A DNA stretch of 64,000 bases from Hevea brasiliensis (lineage: Eukaryota > Streptophyta > Magnoliopsida > Malpighiales > Euphorbiaceae). The stretch lies in the NCBI RefSeq assembly GCF_030052815.1, contig NC_079505.1, positions 29,016,992-29,080,991 on the forward strand, read 5' to 3'. Below the pieces are notes generated by a model. That model was not told the origin of the DNA. It did no database searches and worked only from the letters and a program-made list of their open reading frames with translations. The position numbers and the translations under genes were made by a program. This document shows positions 11,935 through 21,711 of the stretch, piece by piece; positions within the stretch are counted from its first letter, which is position 1, and each line of letters opens with the position of its first letter.

Positions 11935-11946
11935 TGGTATCAGAGC
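11935..11946 (+). other. Primer-binding site, copia
   Basis: TGGTATCAGAGC starts two bases after the LTR end and is complementary to the 3' end of initiator tRNA-Met. Confidence 0.93.
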
Positions 11947-12199
11947 CACTATATTTGCCATTTAGATTGTTGATTATATGATTTAATTGTGTGATTTGAT
12001 CATGAGATAATTTATCCATTGCTGGTTGGATCAAGAGGTGTGGCGGCATGCTTGATGAACTCCAACATGGTGCGCATGGCTTGGAAAGATCATGGTGCGC
12101 ATGGTTGTTATTAAATTCCGAAATTGTTGCATGATGAAAGGTTCATCATATGACTAATTAAAATGTTTAATTAGGATTTTTAATCACACAATTAAATTA

Positions 12200-12540
12200 T
12201 GATTCAAATCAGAATTTAAAAAATTGTTTGAATGTGATTCAAATTTGAATTTTAAAAGTTGTTTGAATGTGATTCAAATCTGAATTTTTAAAGTTGTTTA
12301 AATCATATTTAAATCTTATTTTTTAAAATTTATTGAATAAAATTCAAATCTGATTTTTTAAAAAATGTTTGAATGTGATTCAAATCTGATTTTTTTAAAA
12401 AATGTTTGAATGTGATTCAAATCTGAATTTTTAAAGTTGTTTAAATGTGATTCAAATCTGAATTTTTAAATTTGTTTGAATGAGATTTAAATATGAATTT
12501 TTAAATTTATTTGAATCATATTCAAATCTGGATTTTTAAG
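12200..12540 (+). repeat. Minisatellite, ~36-bp units, copia leader
   Basis: About nine imperfect units of 35-45 bp built on TTTGAATGTGATTCAAATC followed by TGAATTTTTAAAGTTG. GATTCAAAT and TTTGAAT within each unit are partly complementary, so the RNA could form repeated small hairpins. Further copies are at 19918-20256, 52340-52680 and 59965-60304. Confidence 0.88.
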
Positions 12541-13310
12541 TTGAATATGAGATATTCAATTTAATTTTAGTATGTATGTTTTATTTAATTGTTAAATAGT
12601 GATATGCATGATGGATGATCATGGACTATAAAATACCAATGTGATTGGATTTATTTCTTTTATGTTTCTTTGGGATTGTAAATTAATTAATTTATTTTAA
12701 TTTATTTTGGGCATGTATTATTAAGTTTGTAATAATTTTTGGGTTGTAATTTCATTTATTTAAGTTCTTGTAAATTCGCCTTGGTATGCCAAGGATTACT
12801 ATGTAATATTGGATTGCAAGAAGCTCAAGGAGGTCAAGAGCATTGGTGGGACCAGTGGGAGGAATTCAAGATCAAGTGTTGATTATGTACTCCTTCAGCA
12901 ACTCTTGTAAAATGAATGAATGAATGAAATGCACCTAGGAATGCCCTGATTCAATTCTTGGTGGCTCAGAATTGAATCCCTTAGAAAGTCCGTGATCATA
13001 CCATATTTATTGCTTATCCATGAATGCATGAGATGTATGGGAATGTATGCTATTATATGATATATGCATGCTAATTGGATAATGTGCAAAGTGAGACCTT
13101 AATAGTAATTAGAATGACCATAAAATCTTCCAAACAAATGATTAAGTTGGAAATGCTATAATTAAAGTAATTATAACATAGGCCCTCCATTGGGGCAATT
13201 ATTTTAAGAAATTTTAAATAGTTGCATAAGATGCAATTAATTTAAGAGATTTTCTTAAGAATAATTGTTAAGCATGAGATGTTGTAAATATGTAAATGGT
13301 TTAGTGGCCA

Positions 13311-13524
13311 ATATTGGATGTGCCTGAGGACATTAAAATTATTTGCATAATTACTGGCTCAATGGGATCAACTTAACTAATGCAAGATAAGTCAATAATG
13401 GATGTACCTGAGATTTTGAGCATTAGGGGCTTGGTAAAGGATTGAACCTCACATGAGATGTGATGGGCAAGGAGTTGCTCACTTATAGTTTATTGTAATT
13501 CCAATAACGGATGTACCTGAGGAT
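13311..13524 (+). repeat. Three spaced GGATGTACCTGAG motifs
   Basis: ATTGGATGTGCCTGAGGA at 13313, AATGGATGTACCTGAGAT at about 13397 and AACGGATGTACCTGAGGA at about 13506, spaced 84 and 109 bp. The third one is the exact break in the second leader, where the sequence switches into gypsy integrase. Confidence 0.75.
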
Positions 13525-13723
13525 GATCAATAGAATTATAAGAATTCAATCACCCACTAGAAATCCATCCAACTAGGATTTCCGTTTTCTACTTTGGAAG
13601 TGTAGGATTCGCTAAGTTAGTGGGAGGACCAATTTGATTAAAAGACCATAATCATTTTGGTTAATTACATGATACATTTACTAATTAATCCGGTTATTTT
13701 CTGCAGTTAATTTTCTGATAAAA

Positions 13724-14544
13724 ATGAGCACAAAACAACCACCACCATCCAATATCCTTGCAAGCATACTTGATCACAATAGGTTGACAGGACCTAATCA
13801 TGCGATTGGCTAAGAAATTTGAAACTTGTCCTGAACCTTGAACATATAGGATATGTTCTAGATTCAAATGTTCCTAGTCCCTTACCTCCAGAGGCCACAC
13901 AAGAGGAACATGAAACTTTGGACAAGTGGAAGGAGCATGATATGAGAGCTAAGTGTTACATGCTTGCTTCCATGAGTAATGAGTTACAGAAGCAACATGA
14001 GAACATGCAAAGTGCGAGTGAGATCCTCCTTCACCTACAAGAGTTGTATGGTAAGCACAGCAGGAATGCTAGGCATGAGATATCTAGACAGCTATTCCGT
14101 ATAAGGATGTCTGAGGGACAGAATGTTGGGAATCATGTCTACAAGATGATTCGGCTGATTGAGCAGTTGGAACATCTTGACTTCAACATGGATTTCCAAC
14201 TACAGACGGATTTGATCCTTCAGTCCCTTCCTGAGTCTTTTGGGAATTTTGTGACAAATTTCCATATGACTAAATAGGAATGCACCTTAGCTGGTTTACT
14301 CAACATGCTGGTTATTGCCCAAAAGAATATGCCAGGCAATAAAGGAAAAGAGGTAGCTTTGGTTGCATCTTCTTCTGCTGGAAAGTCCAACAAGAAGAAG
14401 GGCAATAAGAAAAAGAAACCTCAGATTCCTAGTCCTTCCAAGAAAATAGCTAAACAGAAAAGGAAGACTAAAGCTGATGGAGGCAAAGGAAAGTGTTTCC
14501 ACTGCCAAAAGGATGGGCACTGTGAAAAGGAACTGCCCAGAGTA
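13724..14544 (+). pseudogene. gag, copia (broken)
   Basis: Starts with ATG at 13724 (MSTKQPPPSNIL). A frame change near 13800 leads into the open stretch 13819-14274 with the copia gag core (LEHIGYVLDSNVP, DMRAKCYMLASMSNE, ISRQLFRIRMSEGQ). A TAG replaces Gln after FHMTK at about 14275. A Lys-rich stretch follows (KSNKKKGNKKKK), then the zinc knuckle CFHCQKDGHCEKE near 14494, where an extra base shifts frame before the last cysteine. This would package RNA in the virus-like particle. In the right-hand copy it is more fragmented. Confidence 0.87.
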
Positions 14545-14791
14545 TCTTGGTTCTCTAAAGGACAAGAAGGATACACCTTCAGAAGGTATGTCCATATCTT
14601 GTTATTTAGATTCTGATGATACTCATAGTTCATCTATAGCTTGGGTTTTAGATACTGGTGCCAGTTCTCACATTTCTAATGATATGCAGGAACTAGCAAA
14701 CAGTAGCAGCTTGCGTTCTCAAGATATTAGAGTCTGAATTGGCAATGGCTCAACTGTTGAAGCTTTAGCCATAGGATCTAAATCTTTTTAC
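14545..14791 (+). pseudogene. Aspartic protease, copia
   Basis: After the zinc knuckle the frame continues as NCPEYLGSLKDKKD and reaches the active-site block WVLDTGASSHISND at about 14641-14682, the D-T-G motif of copia proteases. A TGA at about 14736, where the right-hand copy has CGA, interrupts it just before IGNGS. The catalytic motif is intact here but garbled in the right-hand copy. Confidence 0.85.
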
Positions 14792-15769
14792 ATGTTTGGA
14801 CATGTTTTGTGTTTGGATAATATTTTATATGTACCTAATGCTTTTAAGAACATCATTTCTATATCTAGTTTGACTAGAAATGGCTATAAATTTCAGTTCA
14901 CAGATGATGTTTGCAATATTTATTTTGGAAATAAGTATGTTGGTTCGGGTTATATGAATAATGGTCTTTATTATTTGGATAATAATGACAAACACAAATT
15001 GAATGCAAGTGATCTAAAAGAATGCAATGCCATAGTGAAAACCAACTCAAGTTCAAAATATATTTGGCACTTAAAGTTATGTCATGTTGCAGAAGATAAG
15101 ATTGTAAAACTGGAGAAAATGGGGATTTTATCCTCATTGGGCTCTGAGCCTACTCCAACTTGTGAATCTTGCCTTCAGGGAAAAATGACTAGATCACCCT
15201 TTGTTGGACAAGGGCTAAGAGCTGAAAATATTTTGGAGCTAATACATAGTGATGTATGTGGTCCATTTAAAGAAATGGCTAGAGGGGGTTTTCATTATTT
15301 TATTACCTTTACTGATGATAAATCAAGGTTTGGGTATTTGTATTTGATGAAATACAAACATGAATCCTTTGAAAAGTTTAAGGAATTTAAATCTGAAGTA
15401 GAAAATCAAACAGGAAAGAGTATTAAAGCACTTCGATCAGATCATGGTGGTGAATATTTGAGTACTGAATTTGATGAATACTTGAGAGAGCATGGCATTG
15501 TTTCTCAGCTGACTCCTCCAGGAACGCCACAGCTGAATGGCGTATCTGAAAGGAGAAATCGTACCCTATTGGATATGGTATGTAGTATGATGAGCTATAC
15601 TGATATGCCAATCTTCTTTTGGGGATTTGCATTAGAATCAGCTTTGTATATTCTGAATAGGATTCCATCAAAATCAGTTTCTTCCACACCTTATGAGATA
15701 TGGCATGGAAGAAAACCAAGTCTTAAGCATGTTAAGATTTGGGGTTGTCCAGCTTATATCAAAAACTGA
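14792..15769 (+). pseudogene. GAG-pre-integrase and integrase, copia
   Basis: Open for 325 codons. The order is LCLDNILYVPNAFKNIISIS, the GAG-pre-integrase zinc finger (HLKLCHVA...CESCLQGK), then the DDE core: first Asp in LIHSDVCGP, second in LRSDHGGEYLS, Glu in NGVSERRNRTLLDM, and the C-terminal WGCPAYIKN. All three catalytic residues are present. The frame ends at a stop at 15767 just before the linker. Integrase before reverse transcriptase defines Ty1/copia. Confidence 0.92.
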
Positions 15770-17011
15770 ACACTGATAAATTGGAGACGGATCGAGAAAA
15801 GGTCGATTTGTTGGATATCCAAAGATAGTTTTGGATATTATTTTTATTTGCCTACTTCACAAAAGGTTGTGATAAGTAGAGATGCCACATTTCTTGAACA
15901 ACAGTTTGTTCAAGAAGGAGGCAAAGGAAGGCAAATAGAGTTAGAATTGGAGAATTCTGACCAACCAACAGATCAGATAGATATAGATCCATCTAGTCAA
16001 CCTATACCCGTTGATTAAACATCTACAACTGTTCCTCGTAGAATAACCAGGGTATCTCATCCACCAGTGAGATATGGTTTTCTTCATAAAGAAGAACAAG
16101 AGTTGTCTACTCATGAAGAAGTAGATCATGGAGATGATCCACTTACCTATGAAGAAGCTATATCAGATATAGACTCTTTAAAATGGATTGATGCTATGAA
16201 ATCCGAAATTGATTCCATGTATAAGAATCAAGTTTGGGATCTTGTTGACCCACCTGAAGGTATTGTACCTATAGGGAACAAATGGGTTTTCAAGAAGAAA
16301 ATTGGTTCTGATGGAAAGGTAGAGATCTATAAGGCAAGGCTAGTAGCGAAAGGGTTTCGCCAAAGGCAAGGAATCGACTATGAGGAGACTTTCTCGCCTG
16401 TTGCCATGCTTAAATCAATTAGGATTTTATTAGCAATAGCTGCATACTATGATTATGAGATTTGGCAGATGGATGTCAAAACAGCTTTTCTCAATGGATA
16501 CATTGAAGAAAACATTTTCATGGAACAACCTAGGGGTTTTGAATCCCAAGATGGTTCCAAGGTATGCCAGCTAAAGCGATCCATTTATGGGTTGAAACAA
16601 GCTTCGAGGAGTTGGAACATCCGTTTTGATGAAGCCATTAAATCCTTTGGTTTTATCAAAAATGAGGATGAGCCATGTGTATATAAGAAGGTTAGTGACA
16701 GTGCTATCACTTTCCTAGTCTTATATGTGGATGACATACTATTGATGGGTAATGACACAGGTATGTTGACGACTATAAAGGTATGGTTGTCAAATACATT
16801 CTCCATGAAAGACTTAGGGGAGGCAACCTATATTCTTGGGATTCCCATTTATAGAGATAGAGCGAAAAGAATAATTGGTTTATCTCAAAGTCTATACTTG
16901 GAAAAGGTGTTAAAGAGGTTTAACATGTTTGATTCAAAGAGAGGATTGTTACCAGTGAGACATGGTATCCATCTTTCTAAAGAGATGTCTCCAAAGACAC
17001 CTGAAGAATGA
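15770..17011 (+). pseudogene. Linker and reverse transcriptase, copia
   Basis: The linker (15770-16066) contains FVGYPK-like sequence in shifted frames and a TAA at about 16016 in place of Gln. From 16067 there are 314 open codons: WVFKKKIGSDGKVEIYKARLV, RQGIDYEETFSPVA, WQMDVKTAFLNGYIEENIFM, YGLKQASRSWN and the catalytic LYVDDILLMG at about 16720. This is a standard copia reverse transcriptase. It ends at a TGA (KTPEE*DK, expected Arg) before the RNase H region. The right-hand copy is nearly identical here. Confidence 0.92.
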
Positions 17012-17704
17012 GATAAGATGGCCAATATTCCATATGCTTCGGCTATTGGAAGTTTAATGTATGCAATGTTATGTACTAGGCCGGATATCGCATATGCTGT
17101 TAGTTTGACTAGCAGGTATCAATCCAATCCAGGTTTGGAACACTGGATAGCTGTCAAAGAATATCCTTAAGTACTTGAGAAGAACTAAGGATTTATTCTT
17201 GATTTATGGAGGTGGAGACTTGCAATTGGATGGTTATACTGATTCTGATTTCCAATCAGATATCGATGATAGAAAGTCTACCTCTGGATATGTGTTCATT
17301 TGTAATGGGGTGCGATCGGTTGGAAGAGTTTCAAGCGAGCACATTGCAGATTCCACTACTGAGGTCGAGTATATTGTCGCATCGGATCTTGCAAAGGAAG
17401 TCTGTTTGGATAAAGAAGTTCGTGTGAGAACTTACATGAGTTCCTTCCATTGAGTCAGCGGTTCCACTACCTTGTGACAATAATGGAGCGATCATACAAG
17501 CTAAGGAACCAAGGTCTCACCGAAATCCAAACACATAGAAAGGTGCTACCACATTATCAAAGAAATAGTTGGGCGGCGATGTAGCCATGCAGAAAATAGC
17601 ATCGGTGAAAATCCGGTGATCCATTCACTAAGCCTATGTCACAGACTCAGTTAGACCGACATCTTAAGAAGATAGGTCTAAGATATTGTAATGAATGGCT
17701 CTAG
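17012..17704 (+). pseudogene. RNase H and polyprotein C-terminus, copia (broken)
   Basis: Starts with [20 protein letters not shown] and [16 protein letters not shown]; one extra base near 17157 shifts frame. The RNase H block follows (GYTDSDFQSDIDDRKSTSGYV, ADSTTEVEYIVASD). The tail has CDNNGAIIQAKEPRSH in another frame and should end with the TAG at 17702-17704. Several frameshifts after 17300 destroy the reading frame. Confidence 0.85.
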
Positions 17705-17705
17705 T

Positions 17706-17718
17706 GCTAGTGGGAGAT
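17706..17718 (+). other. Polypurine tract, copia
   Basis: GCTAGTGGGAGAT directly before the TG of the 3' LTR; GTGGGAGA is the usual copia plus-strand primer. Confidence 0.8.
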
Positions 17719-19649
17719 TGTTAGTAGTATGCCCTAGAGCATATCATTTAGTATGTATCTTGTACATATTTTTATTAATAAAAGGCATTTCCACTTTTCC
17801 GTTTACATAATATATTTATGTGTAATAGAAAAGGTCCATTGATATTTTGTTAGAAATATTATTCTTAAGTTGTTAAGAATATGAGTGACAATATTTCTAG
17901 CACAAAGTATCATAAATAGGTTCACAATCGAGGATACTTCATAATAAAGACATGACTTATCCAGAAAGATTGTATTCATGTTTGTTCCCAAGTTATTTAT
18001 ATGAGATATAAATAAGATGGAATGGTGAGTCTCATGCCATATAACAAACATGATAGGCACTTATAAATGATAAGTAGGCTGAACTAGTGACACTTATGAC
18101 AAGCACATGGAGTTTACTCTTGTCAACATTTTGTTATAAATCATATCAGTGCATATAATCTTTAGACCTGAGATAGCACAGTTATCTTGTATATAGGTAG
18201 TTTGAGTTTGATACTACTTTCATACTTGTACTATGTATGGGTATATGGGCATGTGTTGGCTCCTACTAGTTATATATGGAGGTAGGTGTTGATCAAGATG
18301 GAATCTGTTTCTCTAAGTAAATAGAGATAAAATCCTATGTTCATTTAATTGTTCTAGTGCATGGTAACATATGATTATAGGTTCATTTAAGGTAAACCTT
18401 ATTACTAATTGGGTGGCCATGGCATGCTATGCTAGGTGTTAACCATGGTCTATGAGGTTCATAAAATGATTTAGAGAAATCATTTATGGTAAGAAAGAGT
18501 TCTGATGATATTAAGAGTTGATATCATGTCTCATTGCCAATTAGTGATGAGCCTAGTAAGTCACACACATACACAAGTTATCACCTATTTAAATATGATT
18601 TAATTAATTAATTAAAGAGTTTAATTGATTAATTAAATAGGTTTGGTTTACAATTAAATTGCAAAGTCCCTAGCATGACTTGAAACCAAATCTAGATTAT
18701 TGGATGTATAATATAAGTTAAATTTATATTTAAAGTGTTTAAATATGAATTTAATTAATGAGAAATTAAATAATAGAGATTAATTAATTAATTTATATTT
18801 GATATAAATTGATTACAAGAAGAAAAATAATTATTTTGTGTTAAGAACTCAAAATTAAGACACAGGGGCATTTTGGTCATTTCACAGTGTGACACGTGGC
18901 ACCATGAGATGGTGACACATTGGATTACACATAAGCTTGCCAAATATTTTTTAATCATGTAAGATGATTAAAATCAAGATTAAATATAGGTTTGACACTT
19001 GGCACAATGTGATTGGGTCACTTAAACCTAGAGCTAATCAAAGGGTGACATGTGGCAAGGATTTAATGTGTTAACCTAGCTATTTAAGTGTTGTTATGAA
19101 AAATTAAGAACTAGCAGCCACTCCTCTCCTTTATCACGCTGCTTTGAGACTTTTCATCTATTCTTCTTCATCTCTCATCAATTCAAAGAGATTAGCCATC
19201 AATCTCTTGAATTAAGAACACTAGAAATTGTTTCTAGTGTCCTGTTTACATCTCTAATCTCTTAAAAGGCAGAACTTGAATTTCTAATAAATAGAAAAAG
19301 CTTTAGAAGCTGCTCAAGGGCTGCCATAGGTGTTCTTGGTGTGGACAAGCTAGAGGGACAACATCTGGTGTCCTGAAGACGAATCTCAAAGGCGCAGACA
19401 CGCTGCCGTGCATCAAGAGATTAGTGTAATCGTTCTTGATTTAATCTAGGGTTCTAAAATTAATCTGATTAATTTTAAAATCTTAAATGGAAAATACAGA
19501 TCCAAAAACATATTAAAAGAGTTTTAATATATTGTTTATCATTGAAATCAAATAGATAAAAATAAATCTTGCATGATGCATGTGACCCTAGGTGAAAATT
19601 TTTAAATTCAATGATATAAACCTGTGTTTTTCACGCTTTTGTTCCTTCA
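17719..19649 (+). repeat. Copia 3' LTR with 175-bp internal deletion
   Basis: 1931 bp, same ends as the 5' LTR. Relative to it, the block equivalent to 10466-10640 is missing, with TTCT at both deletion edges. Many substitutions separate it from the 5' LTR in the first 450 bp, which is more than expected for LTRs of one insertion. It retains the TATTTAAG element at 19081 and the GGGGCATTTTGGTCATTTC motif at 18865. Confidence 0.92.
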
Positions 19650-21204
19650 ATTGGTATCAGAGCCACTATATTTGCCATTTAGATTGTTGATTATATGATT
19701 TAATTGTGTGATTTGATCATGAGGTGATTGATCCATTGCTGGTTGGATCAAGAGGTGTGGCGGCATGCTTGATGAACTCCAACATGGTGCGCATGGCTTG
19801 GAAAGATCATGGTGCGCATGGTTGTTATTAAATTCTGCAATTGTTGCATGATGAAAGGTTCATCATATGACTAATTAAAATGTTTAATTAGGATTTTTAA
19901 TCACACAATTAAATTATGATTCAAATCAGAATTTAAAAAATTGTTTGAATGTGATTCAAATCTGAATTTTAAAAGTTGTTTGAATGTGATTCAAATCTGA
20001 ATTTTTAAAGTTGTTTGAATCAGATTTAAATCTTATTTTTTAAAATTGATTGAATAAAATTCAGATCTGATTTTTTAAAAAATGTTTGAATGTGATTCAA
20101 ATCTAATTTTTTTTTAAAATGTTTGAATGTGATTCAAATCTGAATTTTTAAAGTTGTTTAAATGTGATTCAAATCTGAACTTTTAAATTTGTTTGCATGA
20201 GATTCAAATCTGAATTTTTAAATTTATTTGAATCATATTCAAATCTGGATTTTGAAGTTGAATATGAGATATTCAATTTAATTTAAGTATGTATGTTTTA
20301 TTTAATTGTTAAATAGTGATATGCATGATGGATGATCATAGACTATAAAAGACCAATGTGATTGGATTATTTCTTTTATGTTTCTTTGGGATTGTAAGTT
20401 AATTAATTTATTTTAATTTATTTTGGGCATGTATTATTAAGTTTTTAATAATTTTTGGGTTGTAATTTCATTTATTTAAGTTCTTGTAAATTCGCCTTGG
20501 TATGCCAAGGATTACTATGTAATATTGGATTGCAAGAAGTTCAAAGAGGTCAAGAGCATTGGTGGGACCAGTGGGAGGAATTCAAGATCAAGTGTTGATT
20601 ATGTACTCCTTCAGCAACTCTTGTAAAATGAATGAATGAATGAAATGCACCTAGGAATGCCCTGATTCAATTCTTGGTGGCTCAGAATTGAATCCCTTAG
20701 AAAGTCCATGATCATACCATATTTATTACTTATCCATGAATGCATGAGATGTATGGGAATGTATGTTATTATATGATATATGCATGCTAATTGGATAATG
20801 TGCAAAGTGAGATCTTAATAGTAATTAGAATGACCATAAAATCTTCATAACAAATGATTAAGTTGGAAATGCTATAATTAAAGTAATTATAACATAGGCC
20901 CTCCATTGGGGCAATTATTTTAAGAAATTTTAAATAGTTGCATAAGATGCAATTAATTTAAGAGATTTTCTTAAGAATAATTGTTAAGCATGAGATGTTG
21001 TACCTGAGGACATTAAAATTATTTGCATAATTACTGGCTCAATGCGATCAACTTAACTAATGCAAGATAAGTCAATAATGGATGTACCTGAGATTTTGAG
21101 CATTAAGGGCTAGGTAAAGGATTGAACCTCACATGAGATGTGATGGGCAAGGAGTTGCTCACTTATTGTTTATTGTAATTCCAATAACGGATGTACCTGA
21201 GGAT
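19650..21204 (+). mobile_element. Second copia leader after the 3' LTR (partial element)
   Basis: Directly after the 3' LTR comes another primer-binding site (19652-19663) and a second copy of the copia leader, including the minisatellite (19918-20256). It lacks about 41 bp present near 13287-13324 of the first leader. It stops at GTACCTGAGGAT (21193-21204) and continues as gypsy integrase. No gag follows, so this is the 5' end of a second copia copy sharing the LTR. Confidence 0.9.
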
Positions 21205-21711
21205 ATGCTTCGGGCTTATGTGATTAAGTTTAAAGGGAGTTGGGACACACACTTGCCTTTAATTGAATTTGCCTACTACAACCGTTATCAGTTAAGCATC
21301 GGGATGCCTCCATACGAAGCACTTTATGGCAGAAAGTGTAGAACTCCCTTGTGTTGGGATGAAGTGGGTGAGAGGAAGTTGATTGGCCCAGAATTAATGT
21401 AGTAGACGGAAGAAAAGGTTAAGCTCATTAGAGACAGACTCAAAGTTGCAACAGATAGATAGAAGTCCTACATTGACCTAAAGAGAAGAGATATTCGGTA
21501 CAGTGTGGGTGACAACGTGTTCTTGAAAGTTTTCCCATGGAAGAGGATCATGAGGTTTGGTAGAAAGGGGAAACTAAGTCCTCGCTTCATTGCGCCGTAT
21601 GAGGTTCTGGAAAGAGTGGGTCCATTGGCATATAGACTTGCATTGCCTCTAGAGTTGGGAAAGATCTACAATGTCTTCCATGTCTCCATGTTGAGGAGGT
21701 ACAGATCAGAC
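21199..21711 (+). pseudogene. Integrase core and C-terminal part, element D (5' fragment)
   Basis: From EDMLRAYVIKFKGSWDTH the gypsy integrase continues through PPYEALYGRKCRTPLCWDE, VFLKVFPWKRIMRFGRKG and VFHVSMLRRYRSD, where element B is inserted. Two adjacent TAG codons (21400-21405) and another TAG (about 21460) each replace a Gln present in A or B. The upstream copia leader happens to be open in the same frame from an ATG at 21133, giving an accidental 89-codon fusion frame. Confidence 0.9.

Larger units (their letters stand above)
11933..13723 (+). other. Long untranslated leader of copia element
   Basis: About 1.8 kb between the primer-binding site and the gag ATG with no convincing coding frame. 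It contains the GATTCAAATCTGAATTTT minisatellite (12200-12540), AT-rich sequence, and three spaced copies of GGATGTACCTGAG-like motifs (13313-13524). The leader is present again after the 3' LTR (19650-21204). Confidence 0.85.
9829..19649 (+). mobile_element. Ty1/copia element (LTR-internal-LTR), inserted in the 5' LTR of element A
   Basis: LTRs begin TGTTAGTAGTATGCC and end TTCCTTCA. The internal part has a tRNA-Met primer-binding site, a long leader with an AT-rich minisatellite, then gag, protease, integrase, reverse transcriptase and RNase H in copia order, and a GTGGGAGA polypurine tract. The two LTRs differ by several percent and by a 175-bp deletion, and a second copia leader follows the right LTR. 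It is therefore probably a recombinant of two insertions rather than a simple copy. No matching target-site duplication is visible because the right flank is not element A. Confidence 0.92.

Noticed and set aside
12200..12540. CRISPR-like appearance of regularly spaced repeats
   Set aside because: Units are contiguous, AT-rich and imperfect with no unique spacers, and lie in a plant retrotransposon leader.
21133..21402. New fusion gene across the copia-gypsy junction
   Set aside because: The first ~23 residues are untranslated leader that is open by chance, and two TAG codons follow shortly. No sign of selection.
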